Part shown: positions 1-7,359 of the stretch, in pieces
Position numbering within the stretch: the stretch's first letter is position 1
How the letters are laid out: each line of letters starts with the position of its first letter
DNA from: Myxococcales bacterium
GTDB lineage: Bacteria; Myxococcota_A; UBA9160; UBA4427
Direction: 5' to 3'
Length of the DNA: 39,912 nucleotides
Assembly: GCA_012960035.1 (NCBI GenBank)
Contig: DUBZ01000022.1
Span: 1-39,912, forward strand
Made by a program: the position numbers and the translations under genes
The notes under the pieces: model-generated
Database searches by the model: none
Seen by the model: the letters and a program-made list of their open reading frames with translations, nothing else
Told to the model about the DNA's origin: nothing

Positions 1-718
1 CACCGAGTGGAACTTCAACTCCGAATGCATGAAACGCCGCCCATCCCATCATCTGGAAAACCACCACGAAGGTGAAGCGGAGAACGGCGAGTTCGATGAG
101 GTCGCGCGTGGGGGCCTGGCGCGGCGCGCGGAAAATTTCGAGATCCCGCAGGCGGTCGAAGGGACCGAGCGAAAACGGCGCACGGAGGAGGGCGAGCCCA
201 CCGACGATCACCGCGATCAACAGCACGATTATTCCGAACTGAAGTTCAACACCGGTTTCGGATACAAGCGCTGCGCCGATGGCGACCAGCGAAAGCACCA
301 TGCCGAGGTCGAACATCATGATCATCATCACGCTACCGGCCGCTTCGGCAAGTCCGACCCCCGCTCGGCGGCGGAGCAACACGGTGAGGGTTGCGGCGCC
401 GAGCGCGTAGTGGACGATCGCGAGCAAGTAGCTGGCCGCTTTGACCCGCGCTGCGATGAGCAGCGTGAAGTCGCTGCGCGTTCGGTGAAGTACGCGACGA
501 AGGGTGATGGCTTCGAGCAGCAGCGTTATGGCACCGAAGGCGATCAGCGAGGGGGCGAGGATCATCGCCGCTTCGGGCGTGATCTCCGCCACGACGGCGC
601 GGAAGTCGATCGTGGCACCGAGGTAGCCTGCAGCGACCAAGCTGATGGCGATGGGGAGGCCCCATTTGATCAATGGATGGGTTCGCGATTCGGTTGTGTT
701 CGGTTCGTCGGCCGTCAT
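1..718 (-). CDS. Polytopic membrane protein, LPG-synthase-TM/flippase-like (partial)
   Basis: The frame opens at an ATG 7 nt after the stop of the upstream glycosyltransferase and stays open to the window edge: 239 codons visible, C-terminus missing. The translation is strongly hydrophobic, with about six membrane segments (near residues 17-38, 50-72, 90-115, 125-150, 157-178 and 207-230). The segment KAASYLLAIVHYALG followed by LLRRRAGVGLAEAAG resembles the conserved core of the lysylphosphatidylglycerol-synthase transmembrane / UPF0104 family, whose members often sit beside polyprenol glycosyltransferases. It is the third gene of an operon with the mannose synthase and the GT4 enzyme, which suggests a role in handling a lipid-linked sugar at the inner membrane. 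The family call is by pattern only. Opposite-strand frames over this stretch are antisense shadows. Confidence 0.72.
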   Translation of the reverse strand, partial: MTADEPNTTESRTHPLIKWGLPIAISLVAAGYLGATIDFRAVVAEITPEAAMILAPSLIAFGAITLLLEAITLRRVLHRTRSDFTLLIAARVKAASYLLAIVHYALGAATLTVLLRRRAGVGLAEAAGSVMMIMMFDLGMVLSLVAIGAALVSETGVELQFGIIVLLIAVIVGGLALLRAPFSLGPFDRLRDLEIFRAPRQAPTRDLIELAVLRFTFVVVFQMMGWAAFHAFGVEVPLG

Positions 719-725
719 CGCTTGT

Positions 726-1844
726 TCAGTTCCCTGCTCGTGCGTCGTCAATGGCTGCGGCCATTTCGGTGGCGGCGCGATCCCAGTCAAAGGTCTTCGA
801 CCATGCGAGGGCGCGGGTAGACATTTCTGTGGCGAGGGCATCGTCTTCGAGAAGTTCACCGATGCGGTCTCGGAAACCTTCGACGTTGCGGTGCTCGACG
901 AGGTAACCGGTCTCGCCGTCGCGCACCGAATCCCGCAAGCCGTCGGCGTTGGTGGCAACCACGGGCGTGCCGAGTGCGTTGCTCTCGATAATCGTGAGCC
1001 CCCAACCTTCTTTTTCAGACGGACAAACGCATACCCGAGTCTCGGCGATCAACTGGTCTCGCTCTTCGTTGCTAATGAAGCCGGTGAAGTGGGTGCGGTC
1101 GTCGATGCCAAGTTCTTTGGCGAGGACTTCGAGAGACTCGCGGGCGACACCCTTCCCGATCACATAAATCTCGAGATCAGGAAAGCGCGAAGTGAGTGCA
1201 GCGCAAGCACGAAGCATGATGTCGACGTTCTTGTAGACCTCGAGACGGCCGACGTACGAGACCCGCATCTTGCATGGTGTTTCGGTATCGGCCACGACTT
1301 CGGTGGGTTCGATGCCGCAGTGGCTTACGCGCACCCAGTCTGCGTCGACACCGCGTTTGATCAAGTCGGCCTCGCTGCTTTCAGAGATTGCGACGAAGGG
1401 CAGCCGCTTGTAAAGAGAAGGAATCAGAAGTTCGGTCGACCATACCGCCGCAGCGACCGGCCACGGAACTTGTTGAAATGCAACTTCACCAAACAAGTGA
1501 TGACAGATCGCAAGTACCGGTACAGCGGAATAGACCGGCGAGTAGAAGGGGACCTTGTTGAGACATTCGACGACGACGTCGAAGTTGCCTTTGCGCGTTT
1601 CACGAAAAGTCGTGTACGCCACGCGGGGGTAGTACGTTGGGATCCCGCCCAGGCGCCATACCCGCATGCCGTCGATCTCGTCGACCGCGGCCCCGTCACG
1701 AAAGCCTGATGCGGCGAGGGTGATTTCATACCCTTGCGCGGCGAGGCGACGGAAGATCTCGGCGACATGGATTTCTGCACCGCCCGCTTTGGGGTGTTGT
1801 GGATCGCGCTCGTTCAGCACGAGCACCCGGCACGGCGAGCTCAC
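726..1844 (-). CDS. GT4-family glycosyltransferase
   Basis: A 372-residue GT-B fold glycosyltransferase of group 1, expected to move a sugar from a nucleotide-sugar donor onto a lipid- or glycan-linked acceptor at the cytoplasmic face. The N-terminal domain has the glycine loop PKAGGAEIHV near residues 18-27. The C-terminal domain starts around VSYVGRLEVYKN and carries the donor-binding EKEGWGLTIIESNALGTPVV segment with the family's paired glutamates (E-x7-E). It starts with GTG 12 nt after the mannose-synthase stop, so it is probably translated from the same message. Size is normal for the family. The acceptor and the sugar cannot be read from the sequence; the neighbours suggest a polyprenol-linked pathway. 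Confidence 0.9.
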   Translation of the reverse strand: MSSPCRVLVLNERDPQHPKAGGAEIHVAEIFRRLAAQGYEITLAASGFRDGAAVDEIDGMRVWRLGGIPTYYPRVAYTTFRETRKGNFDVVVECLNKVPFYSPVYSAVPVLAICHHLFGEVAFQQVPWPVAAAVWSTELLIPSLYKRLPFVAISESSEADLIKRGVDADWVRVSHCGIEPTEVVADTETPCKMRVSYVGRLEVYKNVDIMLRACAALTSRFPDLEIYVIGKGVARESLEVLAKELGIDDRTHFTGFISNEERDQLIAETRVCVCPSEKEGWGLTIIESNALGTPVVATNADGLRDSVRDGETGYLVEHRNVEGFRDRIGELLEDDALATEMSTRALAWSKTFDWDRAATEMAAAIDDARAGN

Positions 1845-1856
1845 AGTCGTCGAGTC

Positions 1857-2573
1857 CTAAATGCGGCCAAGCGCATCAGATATGCGCAGCCACCAAACCA
1901 TCCACAGCGCTTCAAAGGCAATGCCGAGACTAAGTTTGGACTCTCCGCGGGTACGGTCGACGAAAAAGAAGGGAAGTTCCTTTATGCGCGCGCCGTATTT
2001 GTTGAAGCGGTAATTCATTTCGATCTGGAACGCATAACCGTCGGACTGCATGTGCTCGAAGCCGATTTTTTCGAGGAGTTCGCGACGGATGCAGCGGAAA
2101 CCGCCCGTCGCGTCGGTGGTCGACAGTCGCGTGACGAAGCGCGCGTAGACGTTGCTGAAGTAGCTGATCAAGATACGTTCGATCGGCCAGTTCACCACGG
2201 TGATGCCGTTGATGTAGCGAGAGCCCATGACGATGTCGTGGTCTTCGATTTCGACGAGCATCTCCTTGATGGTGGCCGGCGGATGCGAAAAGTCGGCGTC
2301 CATCTGGAGCACGATGTCAGCTTCTAGGCGAAGGGCTTCGGCAAGACCAGCGCGATAGGCGGCGCCAAGCCCCACCTTTTCTGAGCGATGCAGGACATGG
2401 ACGCGCCCGGTCTGCTCGCGTAGGTCGTCCGCGACCTTGCCCGTGCCGTCTGGAGAGTTGTCGTCTACCACAAGGATTTCGATCCGATCGTCCTGTGCAA
2501 GCACTTCGGAAACGATCAGCGGAAGATTCTCCACCTCGTTATAGGTGGGGATGATGACGATGACGCGGGACAT
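1857..2573 (-). CDS. Polyprenol monophosphomannose synthase (Dpm1-like GT2)
   Basis: A 238-residue GT2 enzyme that transfers mannose (or a related hexose) from GDP-sugar to polyprenyl phosphate, giving the donor used by periplasmic GT-C enzymes. The start MSRVIVIIPTYNEVENLP and the motifs VVDDNSPDGT (about residues 35-44) and QMDADFSHPP (about 90-99, the metal-binding DxD) are hallmarks of dolichol-phosphate-mannose synthase. No C-terminal membrane helices follow, so this is the soluble short form. The ATG is preceded by AAGGAG at 6 nt spacing. It is the first gene of the operon with the GT4 enzyme and the truncated membrane protein. The divergent GT-C-like protein next door is a plausible consumer of its product, but that is inference. 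Confidence 0.93.
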   Translation of the reverse strand: MSRVIVIIPTYNEVENLPLIVSEVLAQDDRIEILVVDDNSPDGTGKVADDLREQTGRVHVLHRSEKVGLGAAYRAGLAEALRLEADIVLQMDADFSHPPATIKEMLVEIEDHDIVMGSRYINGITVVNWPIERILISYFSNVYARFVTRLSTTDATGGFRCIRRELLEKIGFEHMQSDGYAFQIEMNYRFNKYGARIKELPFFFVDRTRGESKLSLGIAFEALWMVWWLRISDALGRI

Positions 2574-2909
2574 TTGGGGCTCCTTACAGCGTAGATAGCT
2601 TAGTCGAATCGCTCCCTAATGCACGAACACAGCCTCTCTCCCGTGTTGCGACGGACCCGCATTGAGGTTGCGTACGCGTGTGAGGGCATTGCCGCTGGGC
2701 GATGTTGTTCGGGCTTTAAGTCGGTGGTTGTCCGCTACGCTTCTCTACCCAACGCACTCATGGAGCACTTGTCAGCCCGCGTTGATTTGTGTCGATTCAA
2801 GTCGATTCACGTGGACGACGAACGGCGTGAGCGCTCGAATGTCAAATACGACGGCGGATTCGTGGCAACACCAAACAACAGTCGGGACGATCAAGGCGCA
2901 CTCCATCAC
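2574..2909. other. Divergent intergenic region
   Basis: This stretch separates the mannose-synthase operon (minus) from the large membrane protein (plus). It holds the mannose-synthase Shine-Dalgarno. The plus frame is open from 2619, but the encoded residues are rich in Cys and Arg, show no family resemblance and have no ribosome site, so I treat it as leader rather than coding. I see no convincing promoter boxes or repeats. Confidence 0.5.
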
Positions 2910-5138
2910 GTGAGCCACGCGCCACCCCGCATGGCGTTGCTCGTCGCTGCGGCCGGTGCTGCATTTGTGCTCGCGCTCACGTTCTATCTCGCATTCGCGC
3001 CGACGTTCACCAACGACTTTTGGTTTCACCTGAAGATGGGCGAGGTCTATTGGATGCTGGGTCCATGGCCGCTCGCTGACCCCATGCTCCACACGGCACT
3101 CCCCGAAGCGCCGATCCAACACGAGTGGTTGTTTGGCGTAGCGATCTATCTCATTCAGTCGCTCACCGGTTTCTTTGGAGTTCGCGTTTTGCACCTTCTT
3201 GCCGTGATGGCGATCCTGGGGCTTGTGTTTCAGAGCGCGCGACGCGCCACTGACAACGCACTCCTCGCATGCTGCGTGACGACGCTCTTTAGCGTGCTCG
3301 CTTGGACGCGTTTGTTCCAGATGCGTCCGGACCTCGTCACGATTTTGGCGACACTCGCGACTTACGTTCTCTTGATGGAGCGCTATCGCGTGCCGACGGC
3401 CCGACGACTCGCGGCCTTTGGCGCGTTGATGCTCTTCTGGGCGAACGCACATTCGCTCTTTGCACTCGCGCCGTTGCTCCTCTTTGCCGTGGTTCTCGGA
3501 CTCGGTGTGCGAGCGCTTGTCGCTGTAATCATTTTCGAGGGCTCCGAAAAGGAAAGCACTCTTCAATCGGCGAGAAGCATCGCCGGGGCCCTTACCTTCG
3601 CGATCGTGCTCGCGGTCGTGGTTTCTGTTGCGAACCCGCGTGGCATCGAACAGCACTTCACGTTCTTTACTTCGTCGAGTGATGCCGCGATTTGGGCAGT
3701 AAAAGACGAGTGGTCGCACTTCGACCCGTTTGATGTTGCGAACCACCCGGGGTCGGTGAGTCCTTTGCTCTGGACCGTGATGAACGCCGTGATCGTGGCG
3801 TTCGGTTTCACTGTTCTCGCTGGTATTGTTTCAGTGGGCAAACGGCGCACCAACACCCTCGACGTGTTCAACCCCGCGACCTTTGCCCTCGGTGCCGCTT
3901 CGATCGTTGCGATCCTGGTTTCCGTTCGCTTCCTATGGATGGGCGTGTTCCCACTTCTGTTCGTCGCCCAAGCGATCGTGCGTTCTGAGCTGCGAACTGA
4001 CACCCGCGAAATTGTTTCGTGGGTGTTGGCGCTGACGACGCTCGTCGTTTCGATTCAGTTCTATCGGGTCGGAGGTTTTGCGACGACTGCGGCGCGTTTG
4101 CCGGAGAGCATCTCGGATTACATCCAAACCCCATACCTTTCTCGCAAGTATCACGTCGAAGGCGTTCAATTCCTCCGAGACACGGGGGTCGAGGGCCGGC
4201 TCTTCAATAGTTATGGCATGGGGGGCTTCCTTGGCTACTGGCTGTCACCCAAGCTCACAACATTTATCGACAGTCGAACCGAGCACTACTTGCCCCAGGT
4301 CATGAAGGAGTACTCGCGCGTTTCGGCGATGCGCGAACTTGGCGGACGCCGAACCTTCCTCGACATTTTGGACCGCCGCGAAGTCGACTTCTTTTTTGGA
4401 GTCGGCATGCCCAAGGGCTTGATGAAGCGGTCCCGCGCGAGTGAAAACACCACCGGACATCTCGAGGGAATCGCCGGCTGGGTTGTCGTGTCGCGCTCAA
4501 TCTATCATGCGATCTACTTGCGCGACCTGCCGCGCAACGAAGCGAACTTCGAAAGAATCGAGAAGTACTACGCTGCGGCTGGGATCCCGTTTCGTCGTGA
4601 TCTCGGATTCGATGCCGCCGCCGCAATCCATACGGACTTGGACTGGTCAGTCGATCACGCGTTGCTCACCCCCGACCACGCAAAGAAGATCGCGGTGCGT
4701 AATAGTGCGGCTCGAGGGATGAAGGCCGGTGGCCTCGATGCGCTCGCATGGACCTACGTACTAAGTGGTTCCTACGACGCCGTGCTGGAAGTCGAACGCG
4801 AACTCGCAGAAGTACGCCCGGTTTCGAAGACGAGCTTACGGCGGGCAATCTACGCGTCGTTAAAACTCGAAAAAATCGCAATCGCCAAACAGCGTGCCGC
4901 CGCTCTGGTTGCGATGTCGTCGAACGACACCGATTCGCTGATTTTCCAGCAACTCGTGACTGCGTTTTCAGAAACGGCTTCGTTGCCGAGTGACCCGAGA
5001 AATCGCGGCGCCCGGTCAGTTGCGCTTGCACGTGTGGTTCAGCGCGTGCCCTTGCTCAGTCAATTCGAAGCCGCATTGCTCGAGCGAAACTTACCTGGAG
5101 AACCCCGAGTCGATGCGAATGACTCGAGAAGCCACTAG
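2910..5138 (+). CDS. GT-C-like polytopic membrane protein of unknown function
   Basis: About 742 residues. The N-terminal two-thirds holds roughly ten membrane helices. The first loop reads TNDFWFHLKMGEVYWMLGPW followed later by HEWLFG, resembling the D-x-W-x-H-L-x-x-G-R ... HEWL pattern of a GT-C-like family common in Myxococcota and Acidobacteria. After the helices a soluble part begins with RLFNSYGMGGFLGYWL and FIDSRTEHYLP, also typical of that family. The C-terminal 250 residues look alpha-helical and may be a repeat domain. The start is uncertain: GTG 2910 gives a normal N-terminus just before the first helix. ATG 2931 and longer starts at 2760 or 2619 are in frame but have no better ribosome site. 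A lipid-linked sugar transferase is possible given the divergent mannose synthase; no substrate can be named. Confidence 0.72.
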   Translation: MSHAPPRMALLVAAAGAAFVLALTFYLAFAPTFTNDFWFHLKMGEVYWMLGPWPLADPMLHTALPEAPIQHEWLFGVAIYLIQSLTGFFGVRVLHLLAVMAILGLVFQSARRATDNALLACCVTTLFSVLAWTRLFQMRPDLVTILATLATYVLLMERYRVPTARRLAAFGALMLFWANAHSLFALAPLLLFAVVLGLGVRALVAVIIFEGSEKESTLQSARSIAGALTFAIVLAVVVSVANPRGIEQHFTFFTSSSDAAIWAVKDEWSHFDPFDVANHPGSVSPLLWTVMNAVIVAFGFTVLAGIVSVGKRRTNTLDVFNPATFALGAASIVAILVSVRFLWMGVFPLLFVAQAIVRSELRTDTREIVSWVLALTTLVVSIQFYRVGGFATTAARLPESISDYIQTPYLSRKYHVEGVQFLRDTGVEGRLFNSYGMGGFLGYWLSPKLTTFIDSRTEHYLPQVMKEYSRVSAMRELGGRRTFLDILDRREVDFFFGVGMPKGLMKRSRASENTTGHLEGIAGWVVVSRSIYHAIYLRDLPRNEANFERIEKYYAAAGIPFRRDLGFDAAAAIHTDLDWSVDHALLTPDHAKKIAVRNSAARGMKAGGLDALAWTYVLSGSYDAVLEVERELAEVRPVSKTSLRRAIYASLKLEKIAIAKQRAAALVAMSSNDTDSLIFQQLVTAFSETASLPSDPRNRGARSVALARVVQRVPLLSQFEAALLERNLPGEPRVDANDSRSH

Positions 5139-5190
5139 CCGCACAGCAAGGTTTCGCAACGCAGTGATCGACGCAAAGACGTGTGCGATG

Positions 5191-5221
5191 CGACGGGAGG
5201 GGTTCTTCCGCAGCCTGCTAG
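5191..5221 (+). repeat. Dispersed repeat copy (CTTCCGCAGCCTGCTAG type)
   Basis: The 31-nt stretch runs from CGACGGGAGG to CAGCCTGCTAG. It matches 21258-21289 over nearly its full length with a few substitutions and one indel. The core CTTCCGCAGCCTG also recurs, inverted, at 21215-21231. It lies in the short gap between two convergent genes, about 10 nt beyond the amidohydrolase stop. A mobile intergenic (REP-like) element or a shared terminator part is likely. Confidence 0.65.
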
Positions 5222-5230
5222 ACCCCAGCG

Positions 5231-6934
5231 TTAGTTTTCGCGAACGAACGTCGTGCGCCCGCCGACCACGGTGCGATCCACCTTGATGTCGCGAATTCGC
5301 GTGGGGTGCTCGATCGGATTTTCTGCGAGAACCACCAGGTCAGCGAACTTTCCAGTTTCGATTGAGCCGCGATTGTCCTCTTGAAAGATCTGCCACGCGG
5401 CATCGATGGTGACCGCTCGCAATGCTTCCATGACTCCGATGCGTTCTGCGGGGCCGATCACCTTGCCGGAGGTCGACAGACGATTGACGGCAGACCACAC
5501 GAGCAGCGTCGGTTGCATCGGGACAACCGGGGAGTCGAGGTGAATCGAAAACGGCACTTCCTTCTTGAGTGCCGTCGCCGCGGGGCTCATCCGCGCGGCT
5601 CGTTCCGGGCCCATGAAGATGTCGCGGTGCCGATCCCCCCAGTAGTAAGTGTGCGCAACAAAGAAACTGGGCGTGATGCCGAGTTGCTTCATGCGGTCGA
5701 GTTGATCGTCGCGGGCCATCTGGGCGTGGATCACAATCAAACGCGGATCGTCTCGCTTGTGCTTGCTTTGAGCGCCTTCGACCGCATAAATGATGTCGTC
5801 GATCGCGGCGTCACCATTGCCGTGTATCGCCATCTGAAGATCGGCACTGTGAAGCGTCGAAACCAACTCGGCGAGATCTTCTCGCTTGAGGGTTGGATAA
5901 CCGCGGTAGTCAACATCACCTTCGAACGGCACGTGATAGGGCTCGGATAGATATCCCGTGTAACCCTGGATGGAACCGTCACCCACAATCTTGATCGCGC
6001 CCAAATTGAAGTAGTCGCCCTGATAGGAAGACGGATCCATCTCGCCGCTCACAATCTTTCGGCCGACGTCGGCGTCGCCAAAGAGTTCTAGGCGAAATGG
6101 GATCTTGCCCAGTATGTGGGCCAGATAAAGACCGTCGATGATGAGTTCGTTCGAGAGCCCGCTCTGCGCGGTTGTCACTCCTACGGAGCTGTATTCCGCA
6201 GCCGCGTGATCAATCATTTCGAGCAAGCCGCTCGCGCCGATGTTCATGGCCTTTTCAGACAGAGGTCGCGCGGCGGTTTCTTCGAGGACGCCTGAAGGGT
6301 GCCCATCCTCTTCGCGTCGAATGATTCCACCCTGTGGGTCGGGAGTCTCTGCGGTGATCCCCGCGAGTTCGAGGGCTTTGGTGTTTGCGACCGAAAGATG
6401 ACCCGAAACATGAGACGCGACGATCGGATGCTCGGTCGAAGCGCGGTCGAGATCATGTCGGGTCGGGTGTCGTTTTTCGGCGACGAGGGTGTCGTCGTAA
6501 GCAAGCCCCATGATCCATTCGCCTTTGGGCTTGTCCGCCGCGTAAGTGCGAAGTTTTTCGACGATCTGTTCGATCGATTCGATCTCGCCAATGGGTGGGC
6601 TGTTGAGGTCCACAGCCTGGGTGACGAGCCCGGTTCCGGGGAAGTGACCATGGGCGTCGATGAACCCTGGTATCAACGTCCGCCCACCAATGTCATGAAC
6701 CTCGGTTCCAGATGTAATCATCGCCTCGATCTCCGCGCGCGTTCCCACCGCGGTGATTCGTTCGTCCTCGATGAAAATCGCCTCTGCGACTTCGTTGGTC
6801 CTATTCATCGTGAGCACGTTGGCATTCACGAATGCCTGGCTCGCTGGCGGCGACGGTCGACGCGTAAGCATCGCGAACGCGATCCCCAACCCAACGATCA
6901 CGATCAACAGCGCGAACCCGATTTTCTTCAACAC
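5231..6934 (-). CDS. Amidohydrolase family 3 (YtcJ-like), membrane-anchored
   Basis: A 567-residue metal-dependent hydrolase of the amidohydrolase superfamily. An N-terminal hydrophobic segment (about residues 5-24) suggests a signal anchor with a periplasmic catalytic domain. The small beta-domain is followed by the metal motif DAHGHF (H95, H97). Further ligands are likely in VIHAQM, AIHGNGD and the late SIHLDSPVV, as in YtcJ-type family 3 enzymes. The C-terminus GKFADLVVLAENP is the family's closing strand motif. It starts with GTG preceded by AAGGAGT. Substrates of this subfamily are diverse (N-acyl amino acids, formamides, hydantoin-like compounds), so none is assigned. It is monocistronic as far as visible. 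Confidence 0.9.
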   Translation of the reverse strand: MLKKIGFALLIVIVGLGIAFAMLTRRPSPPASQAFVNANVLTMNRTNEVAEAIFIEDERITAVGTRAEIEAMITSGTEVHDIGGRTLIPGFIDAHGHFPGTGLVTQAVDLNSPPIGEIESIEQIVEKLRTYAADKPKGEWIMGLAYDDTLVAEKRHPTRHDLDRASTEHPIVASHVSGHLSVANTKALELAGITAETPDPQGGIIRREEDGHPSGVLEETAARPLSEKAMNIGASGLLEMIDHAAAEYSSVGVTTAQSGLSNELIIDGLYLAHILGKIPFRLELFGDADVGRKIVSGEMDPSSYQGDYFNLGAIKIVGDGSIQGYTGYLSEPYHVPFEGDVDYRGYPTLKREDLAELVSTLHSADLQMAIHGNGDAAIDDIIYAVEGAQSKHKRDDPRLIVIHAQMARDDQLDRMKQLGITPSFFVAHTYYWGDRHRDIFMGPERAARMSPAATALKKEVPFSIHLDSPVVPMQPTLLVWSAVNRLSTSGKVIGPAERIGVMEALRAVTIDAAWQIFQEDNRGSIETGKFADLVVLAENPIEHPTRIRDIKVDRTVVGGRTTFVREN

Positions 6935-7030
6935 GGGGAAGGGACTCCTTTGGTGCTCGATACTCTGGAGGCACAGAAATTTGTGCGATCAGCATAGCGC
7001 CAGGTTCGATTGTCGATCATCTTCAAATCC

Positions 7031-7342
7031 ATGATCCTGCGAAGCCTGACGATCGAGGACGAAACCGACGCGGTTCGCGCCCACGCGCTTTTGGCCCCCG
7101 AGGAATTCCCGTTCCTTTTTGACTTTGAGCCCGGCGATGATTTCGTCGCGTACGTGGCGAGGGTCGACGCGTTTAACGCTGGAGGCCAGTTTTCAAAAGG
7201 GGGTGTCCCCGGAGCGTTCCTCATCGCCGTGATCGAACGAGCGGGGGGGCACTTTGACAAGCGTGTTGATGGCGATGGATCGGGTCCGAAGCGTCACTAC
7301 TGGTTCGAAACTTCGAACCTGGGGGCGACTGCCTCGAGTTAG
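7031..7342 (+). pseudogene. GNAT acetyltransferase remnant with internal deletion
   Basis: A 103-residue frame (ATG 7031; TTG 7010 also possible). The N-terminus MILRSLTIEDE plus FLFDFEPG and VPGAFLIAV resembles the first 65 residues of a GNAT N-acetyltransferase subfamily. The C-terminus VIERAGG ... PKRHYWF resembles that same subfamily's last 35 residues (typically AVIERCGG ... PKRRYWI). The acetyl-CoA-binding core expected between them (VGRVSIRH ... RRRGYAT) is absent. The frame stays open across the junction near 7226-7231, so roughly 65-75 residues appear cleanly deleted. The product should be inactive as an acetyltransferase. An assembly collapse is an alternative. It is divergent from the amidohydrolase and convergent with the glycosidase. 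Confidence 0.6.
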
Positions 7343-7359
7343 ATCAACGGCTCATCCAA

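Noticed and set aside
29..1709. Long plus-strand open frames over the first two genes
   Set aside because: They are antisense to the glycosyltransferase and the truncated membrane protein. They encode His/Arg/Gly-rich sequence with no domain features.
2619..2909. N-terminal extension of the GT-C-like membrane protein
   Set aside because: The residues are Cys/Arg-rich and atypical, there is no ribosome site, and a normal N-terminus begins at GTG 2910 just before the first helix.
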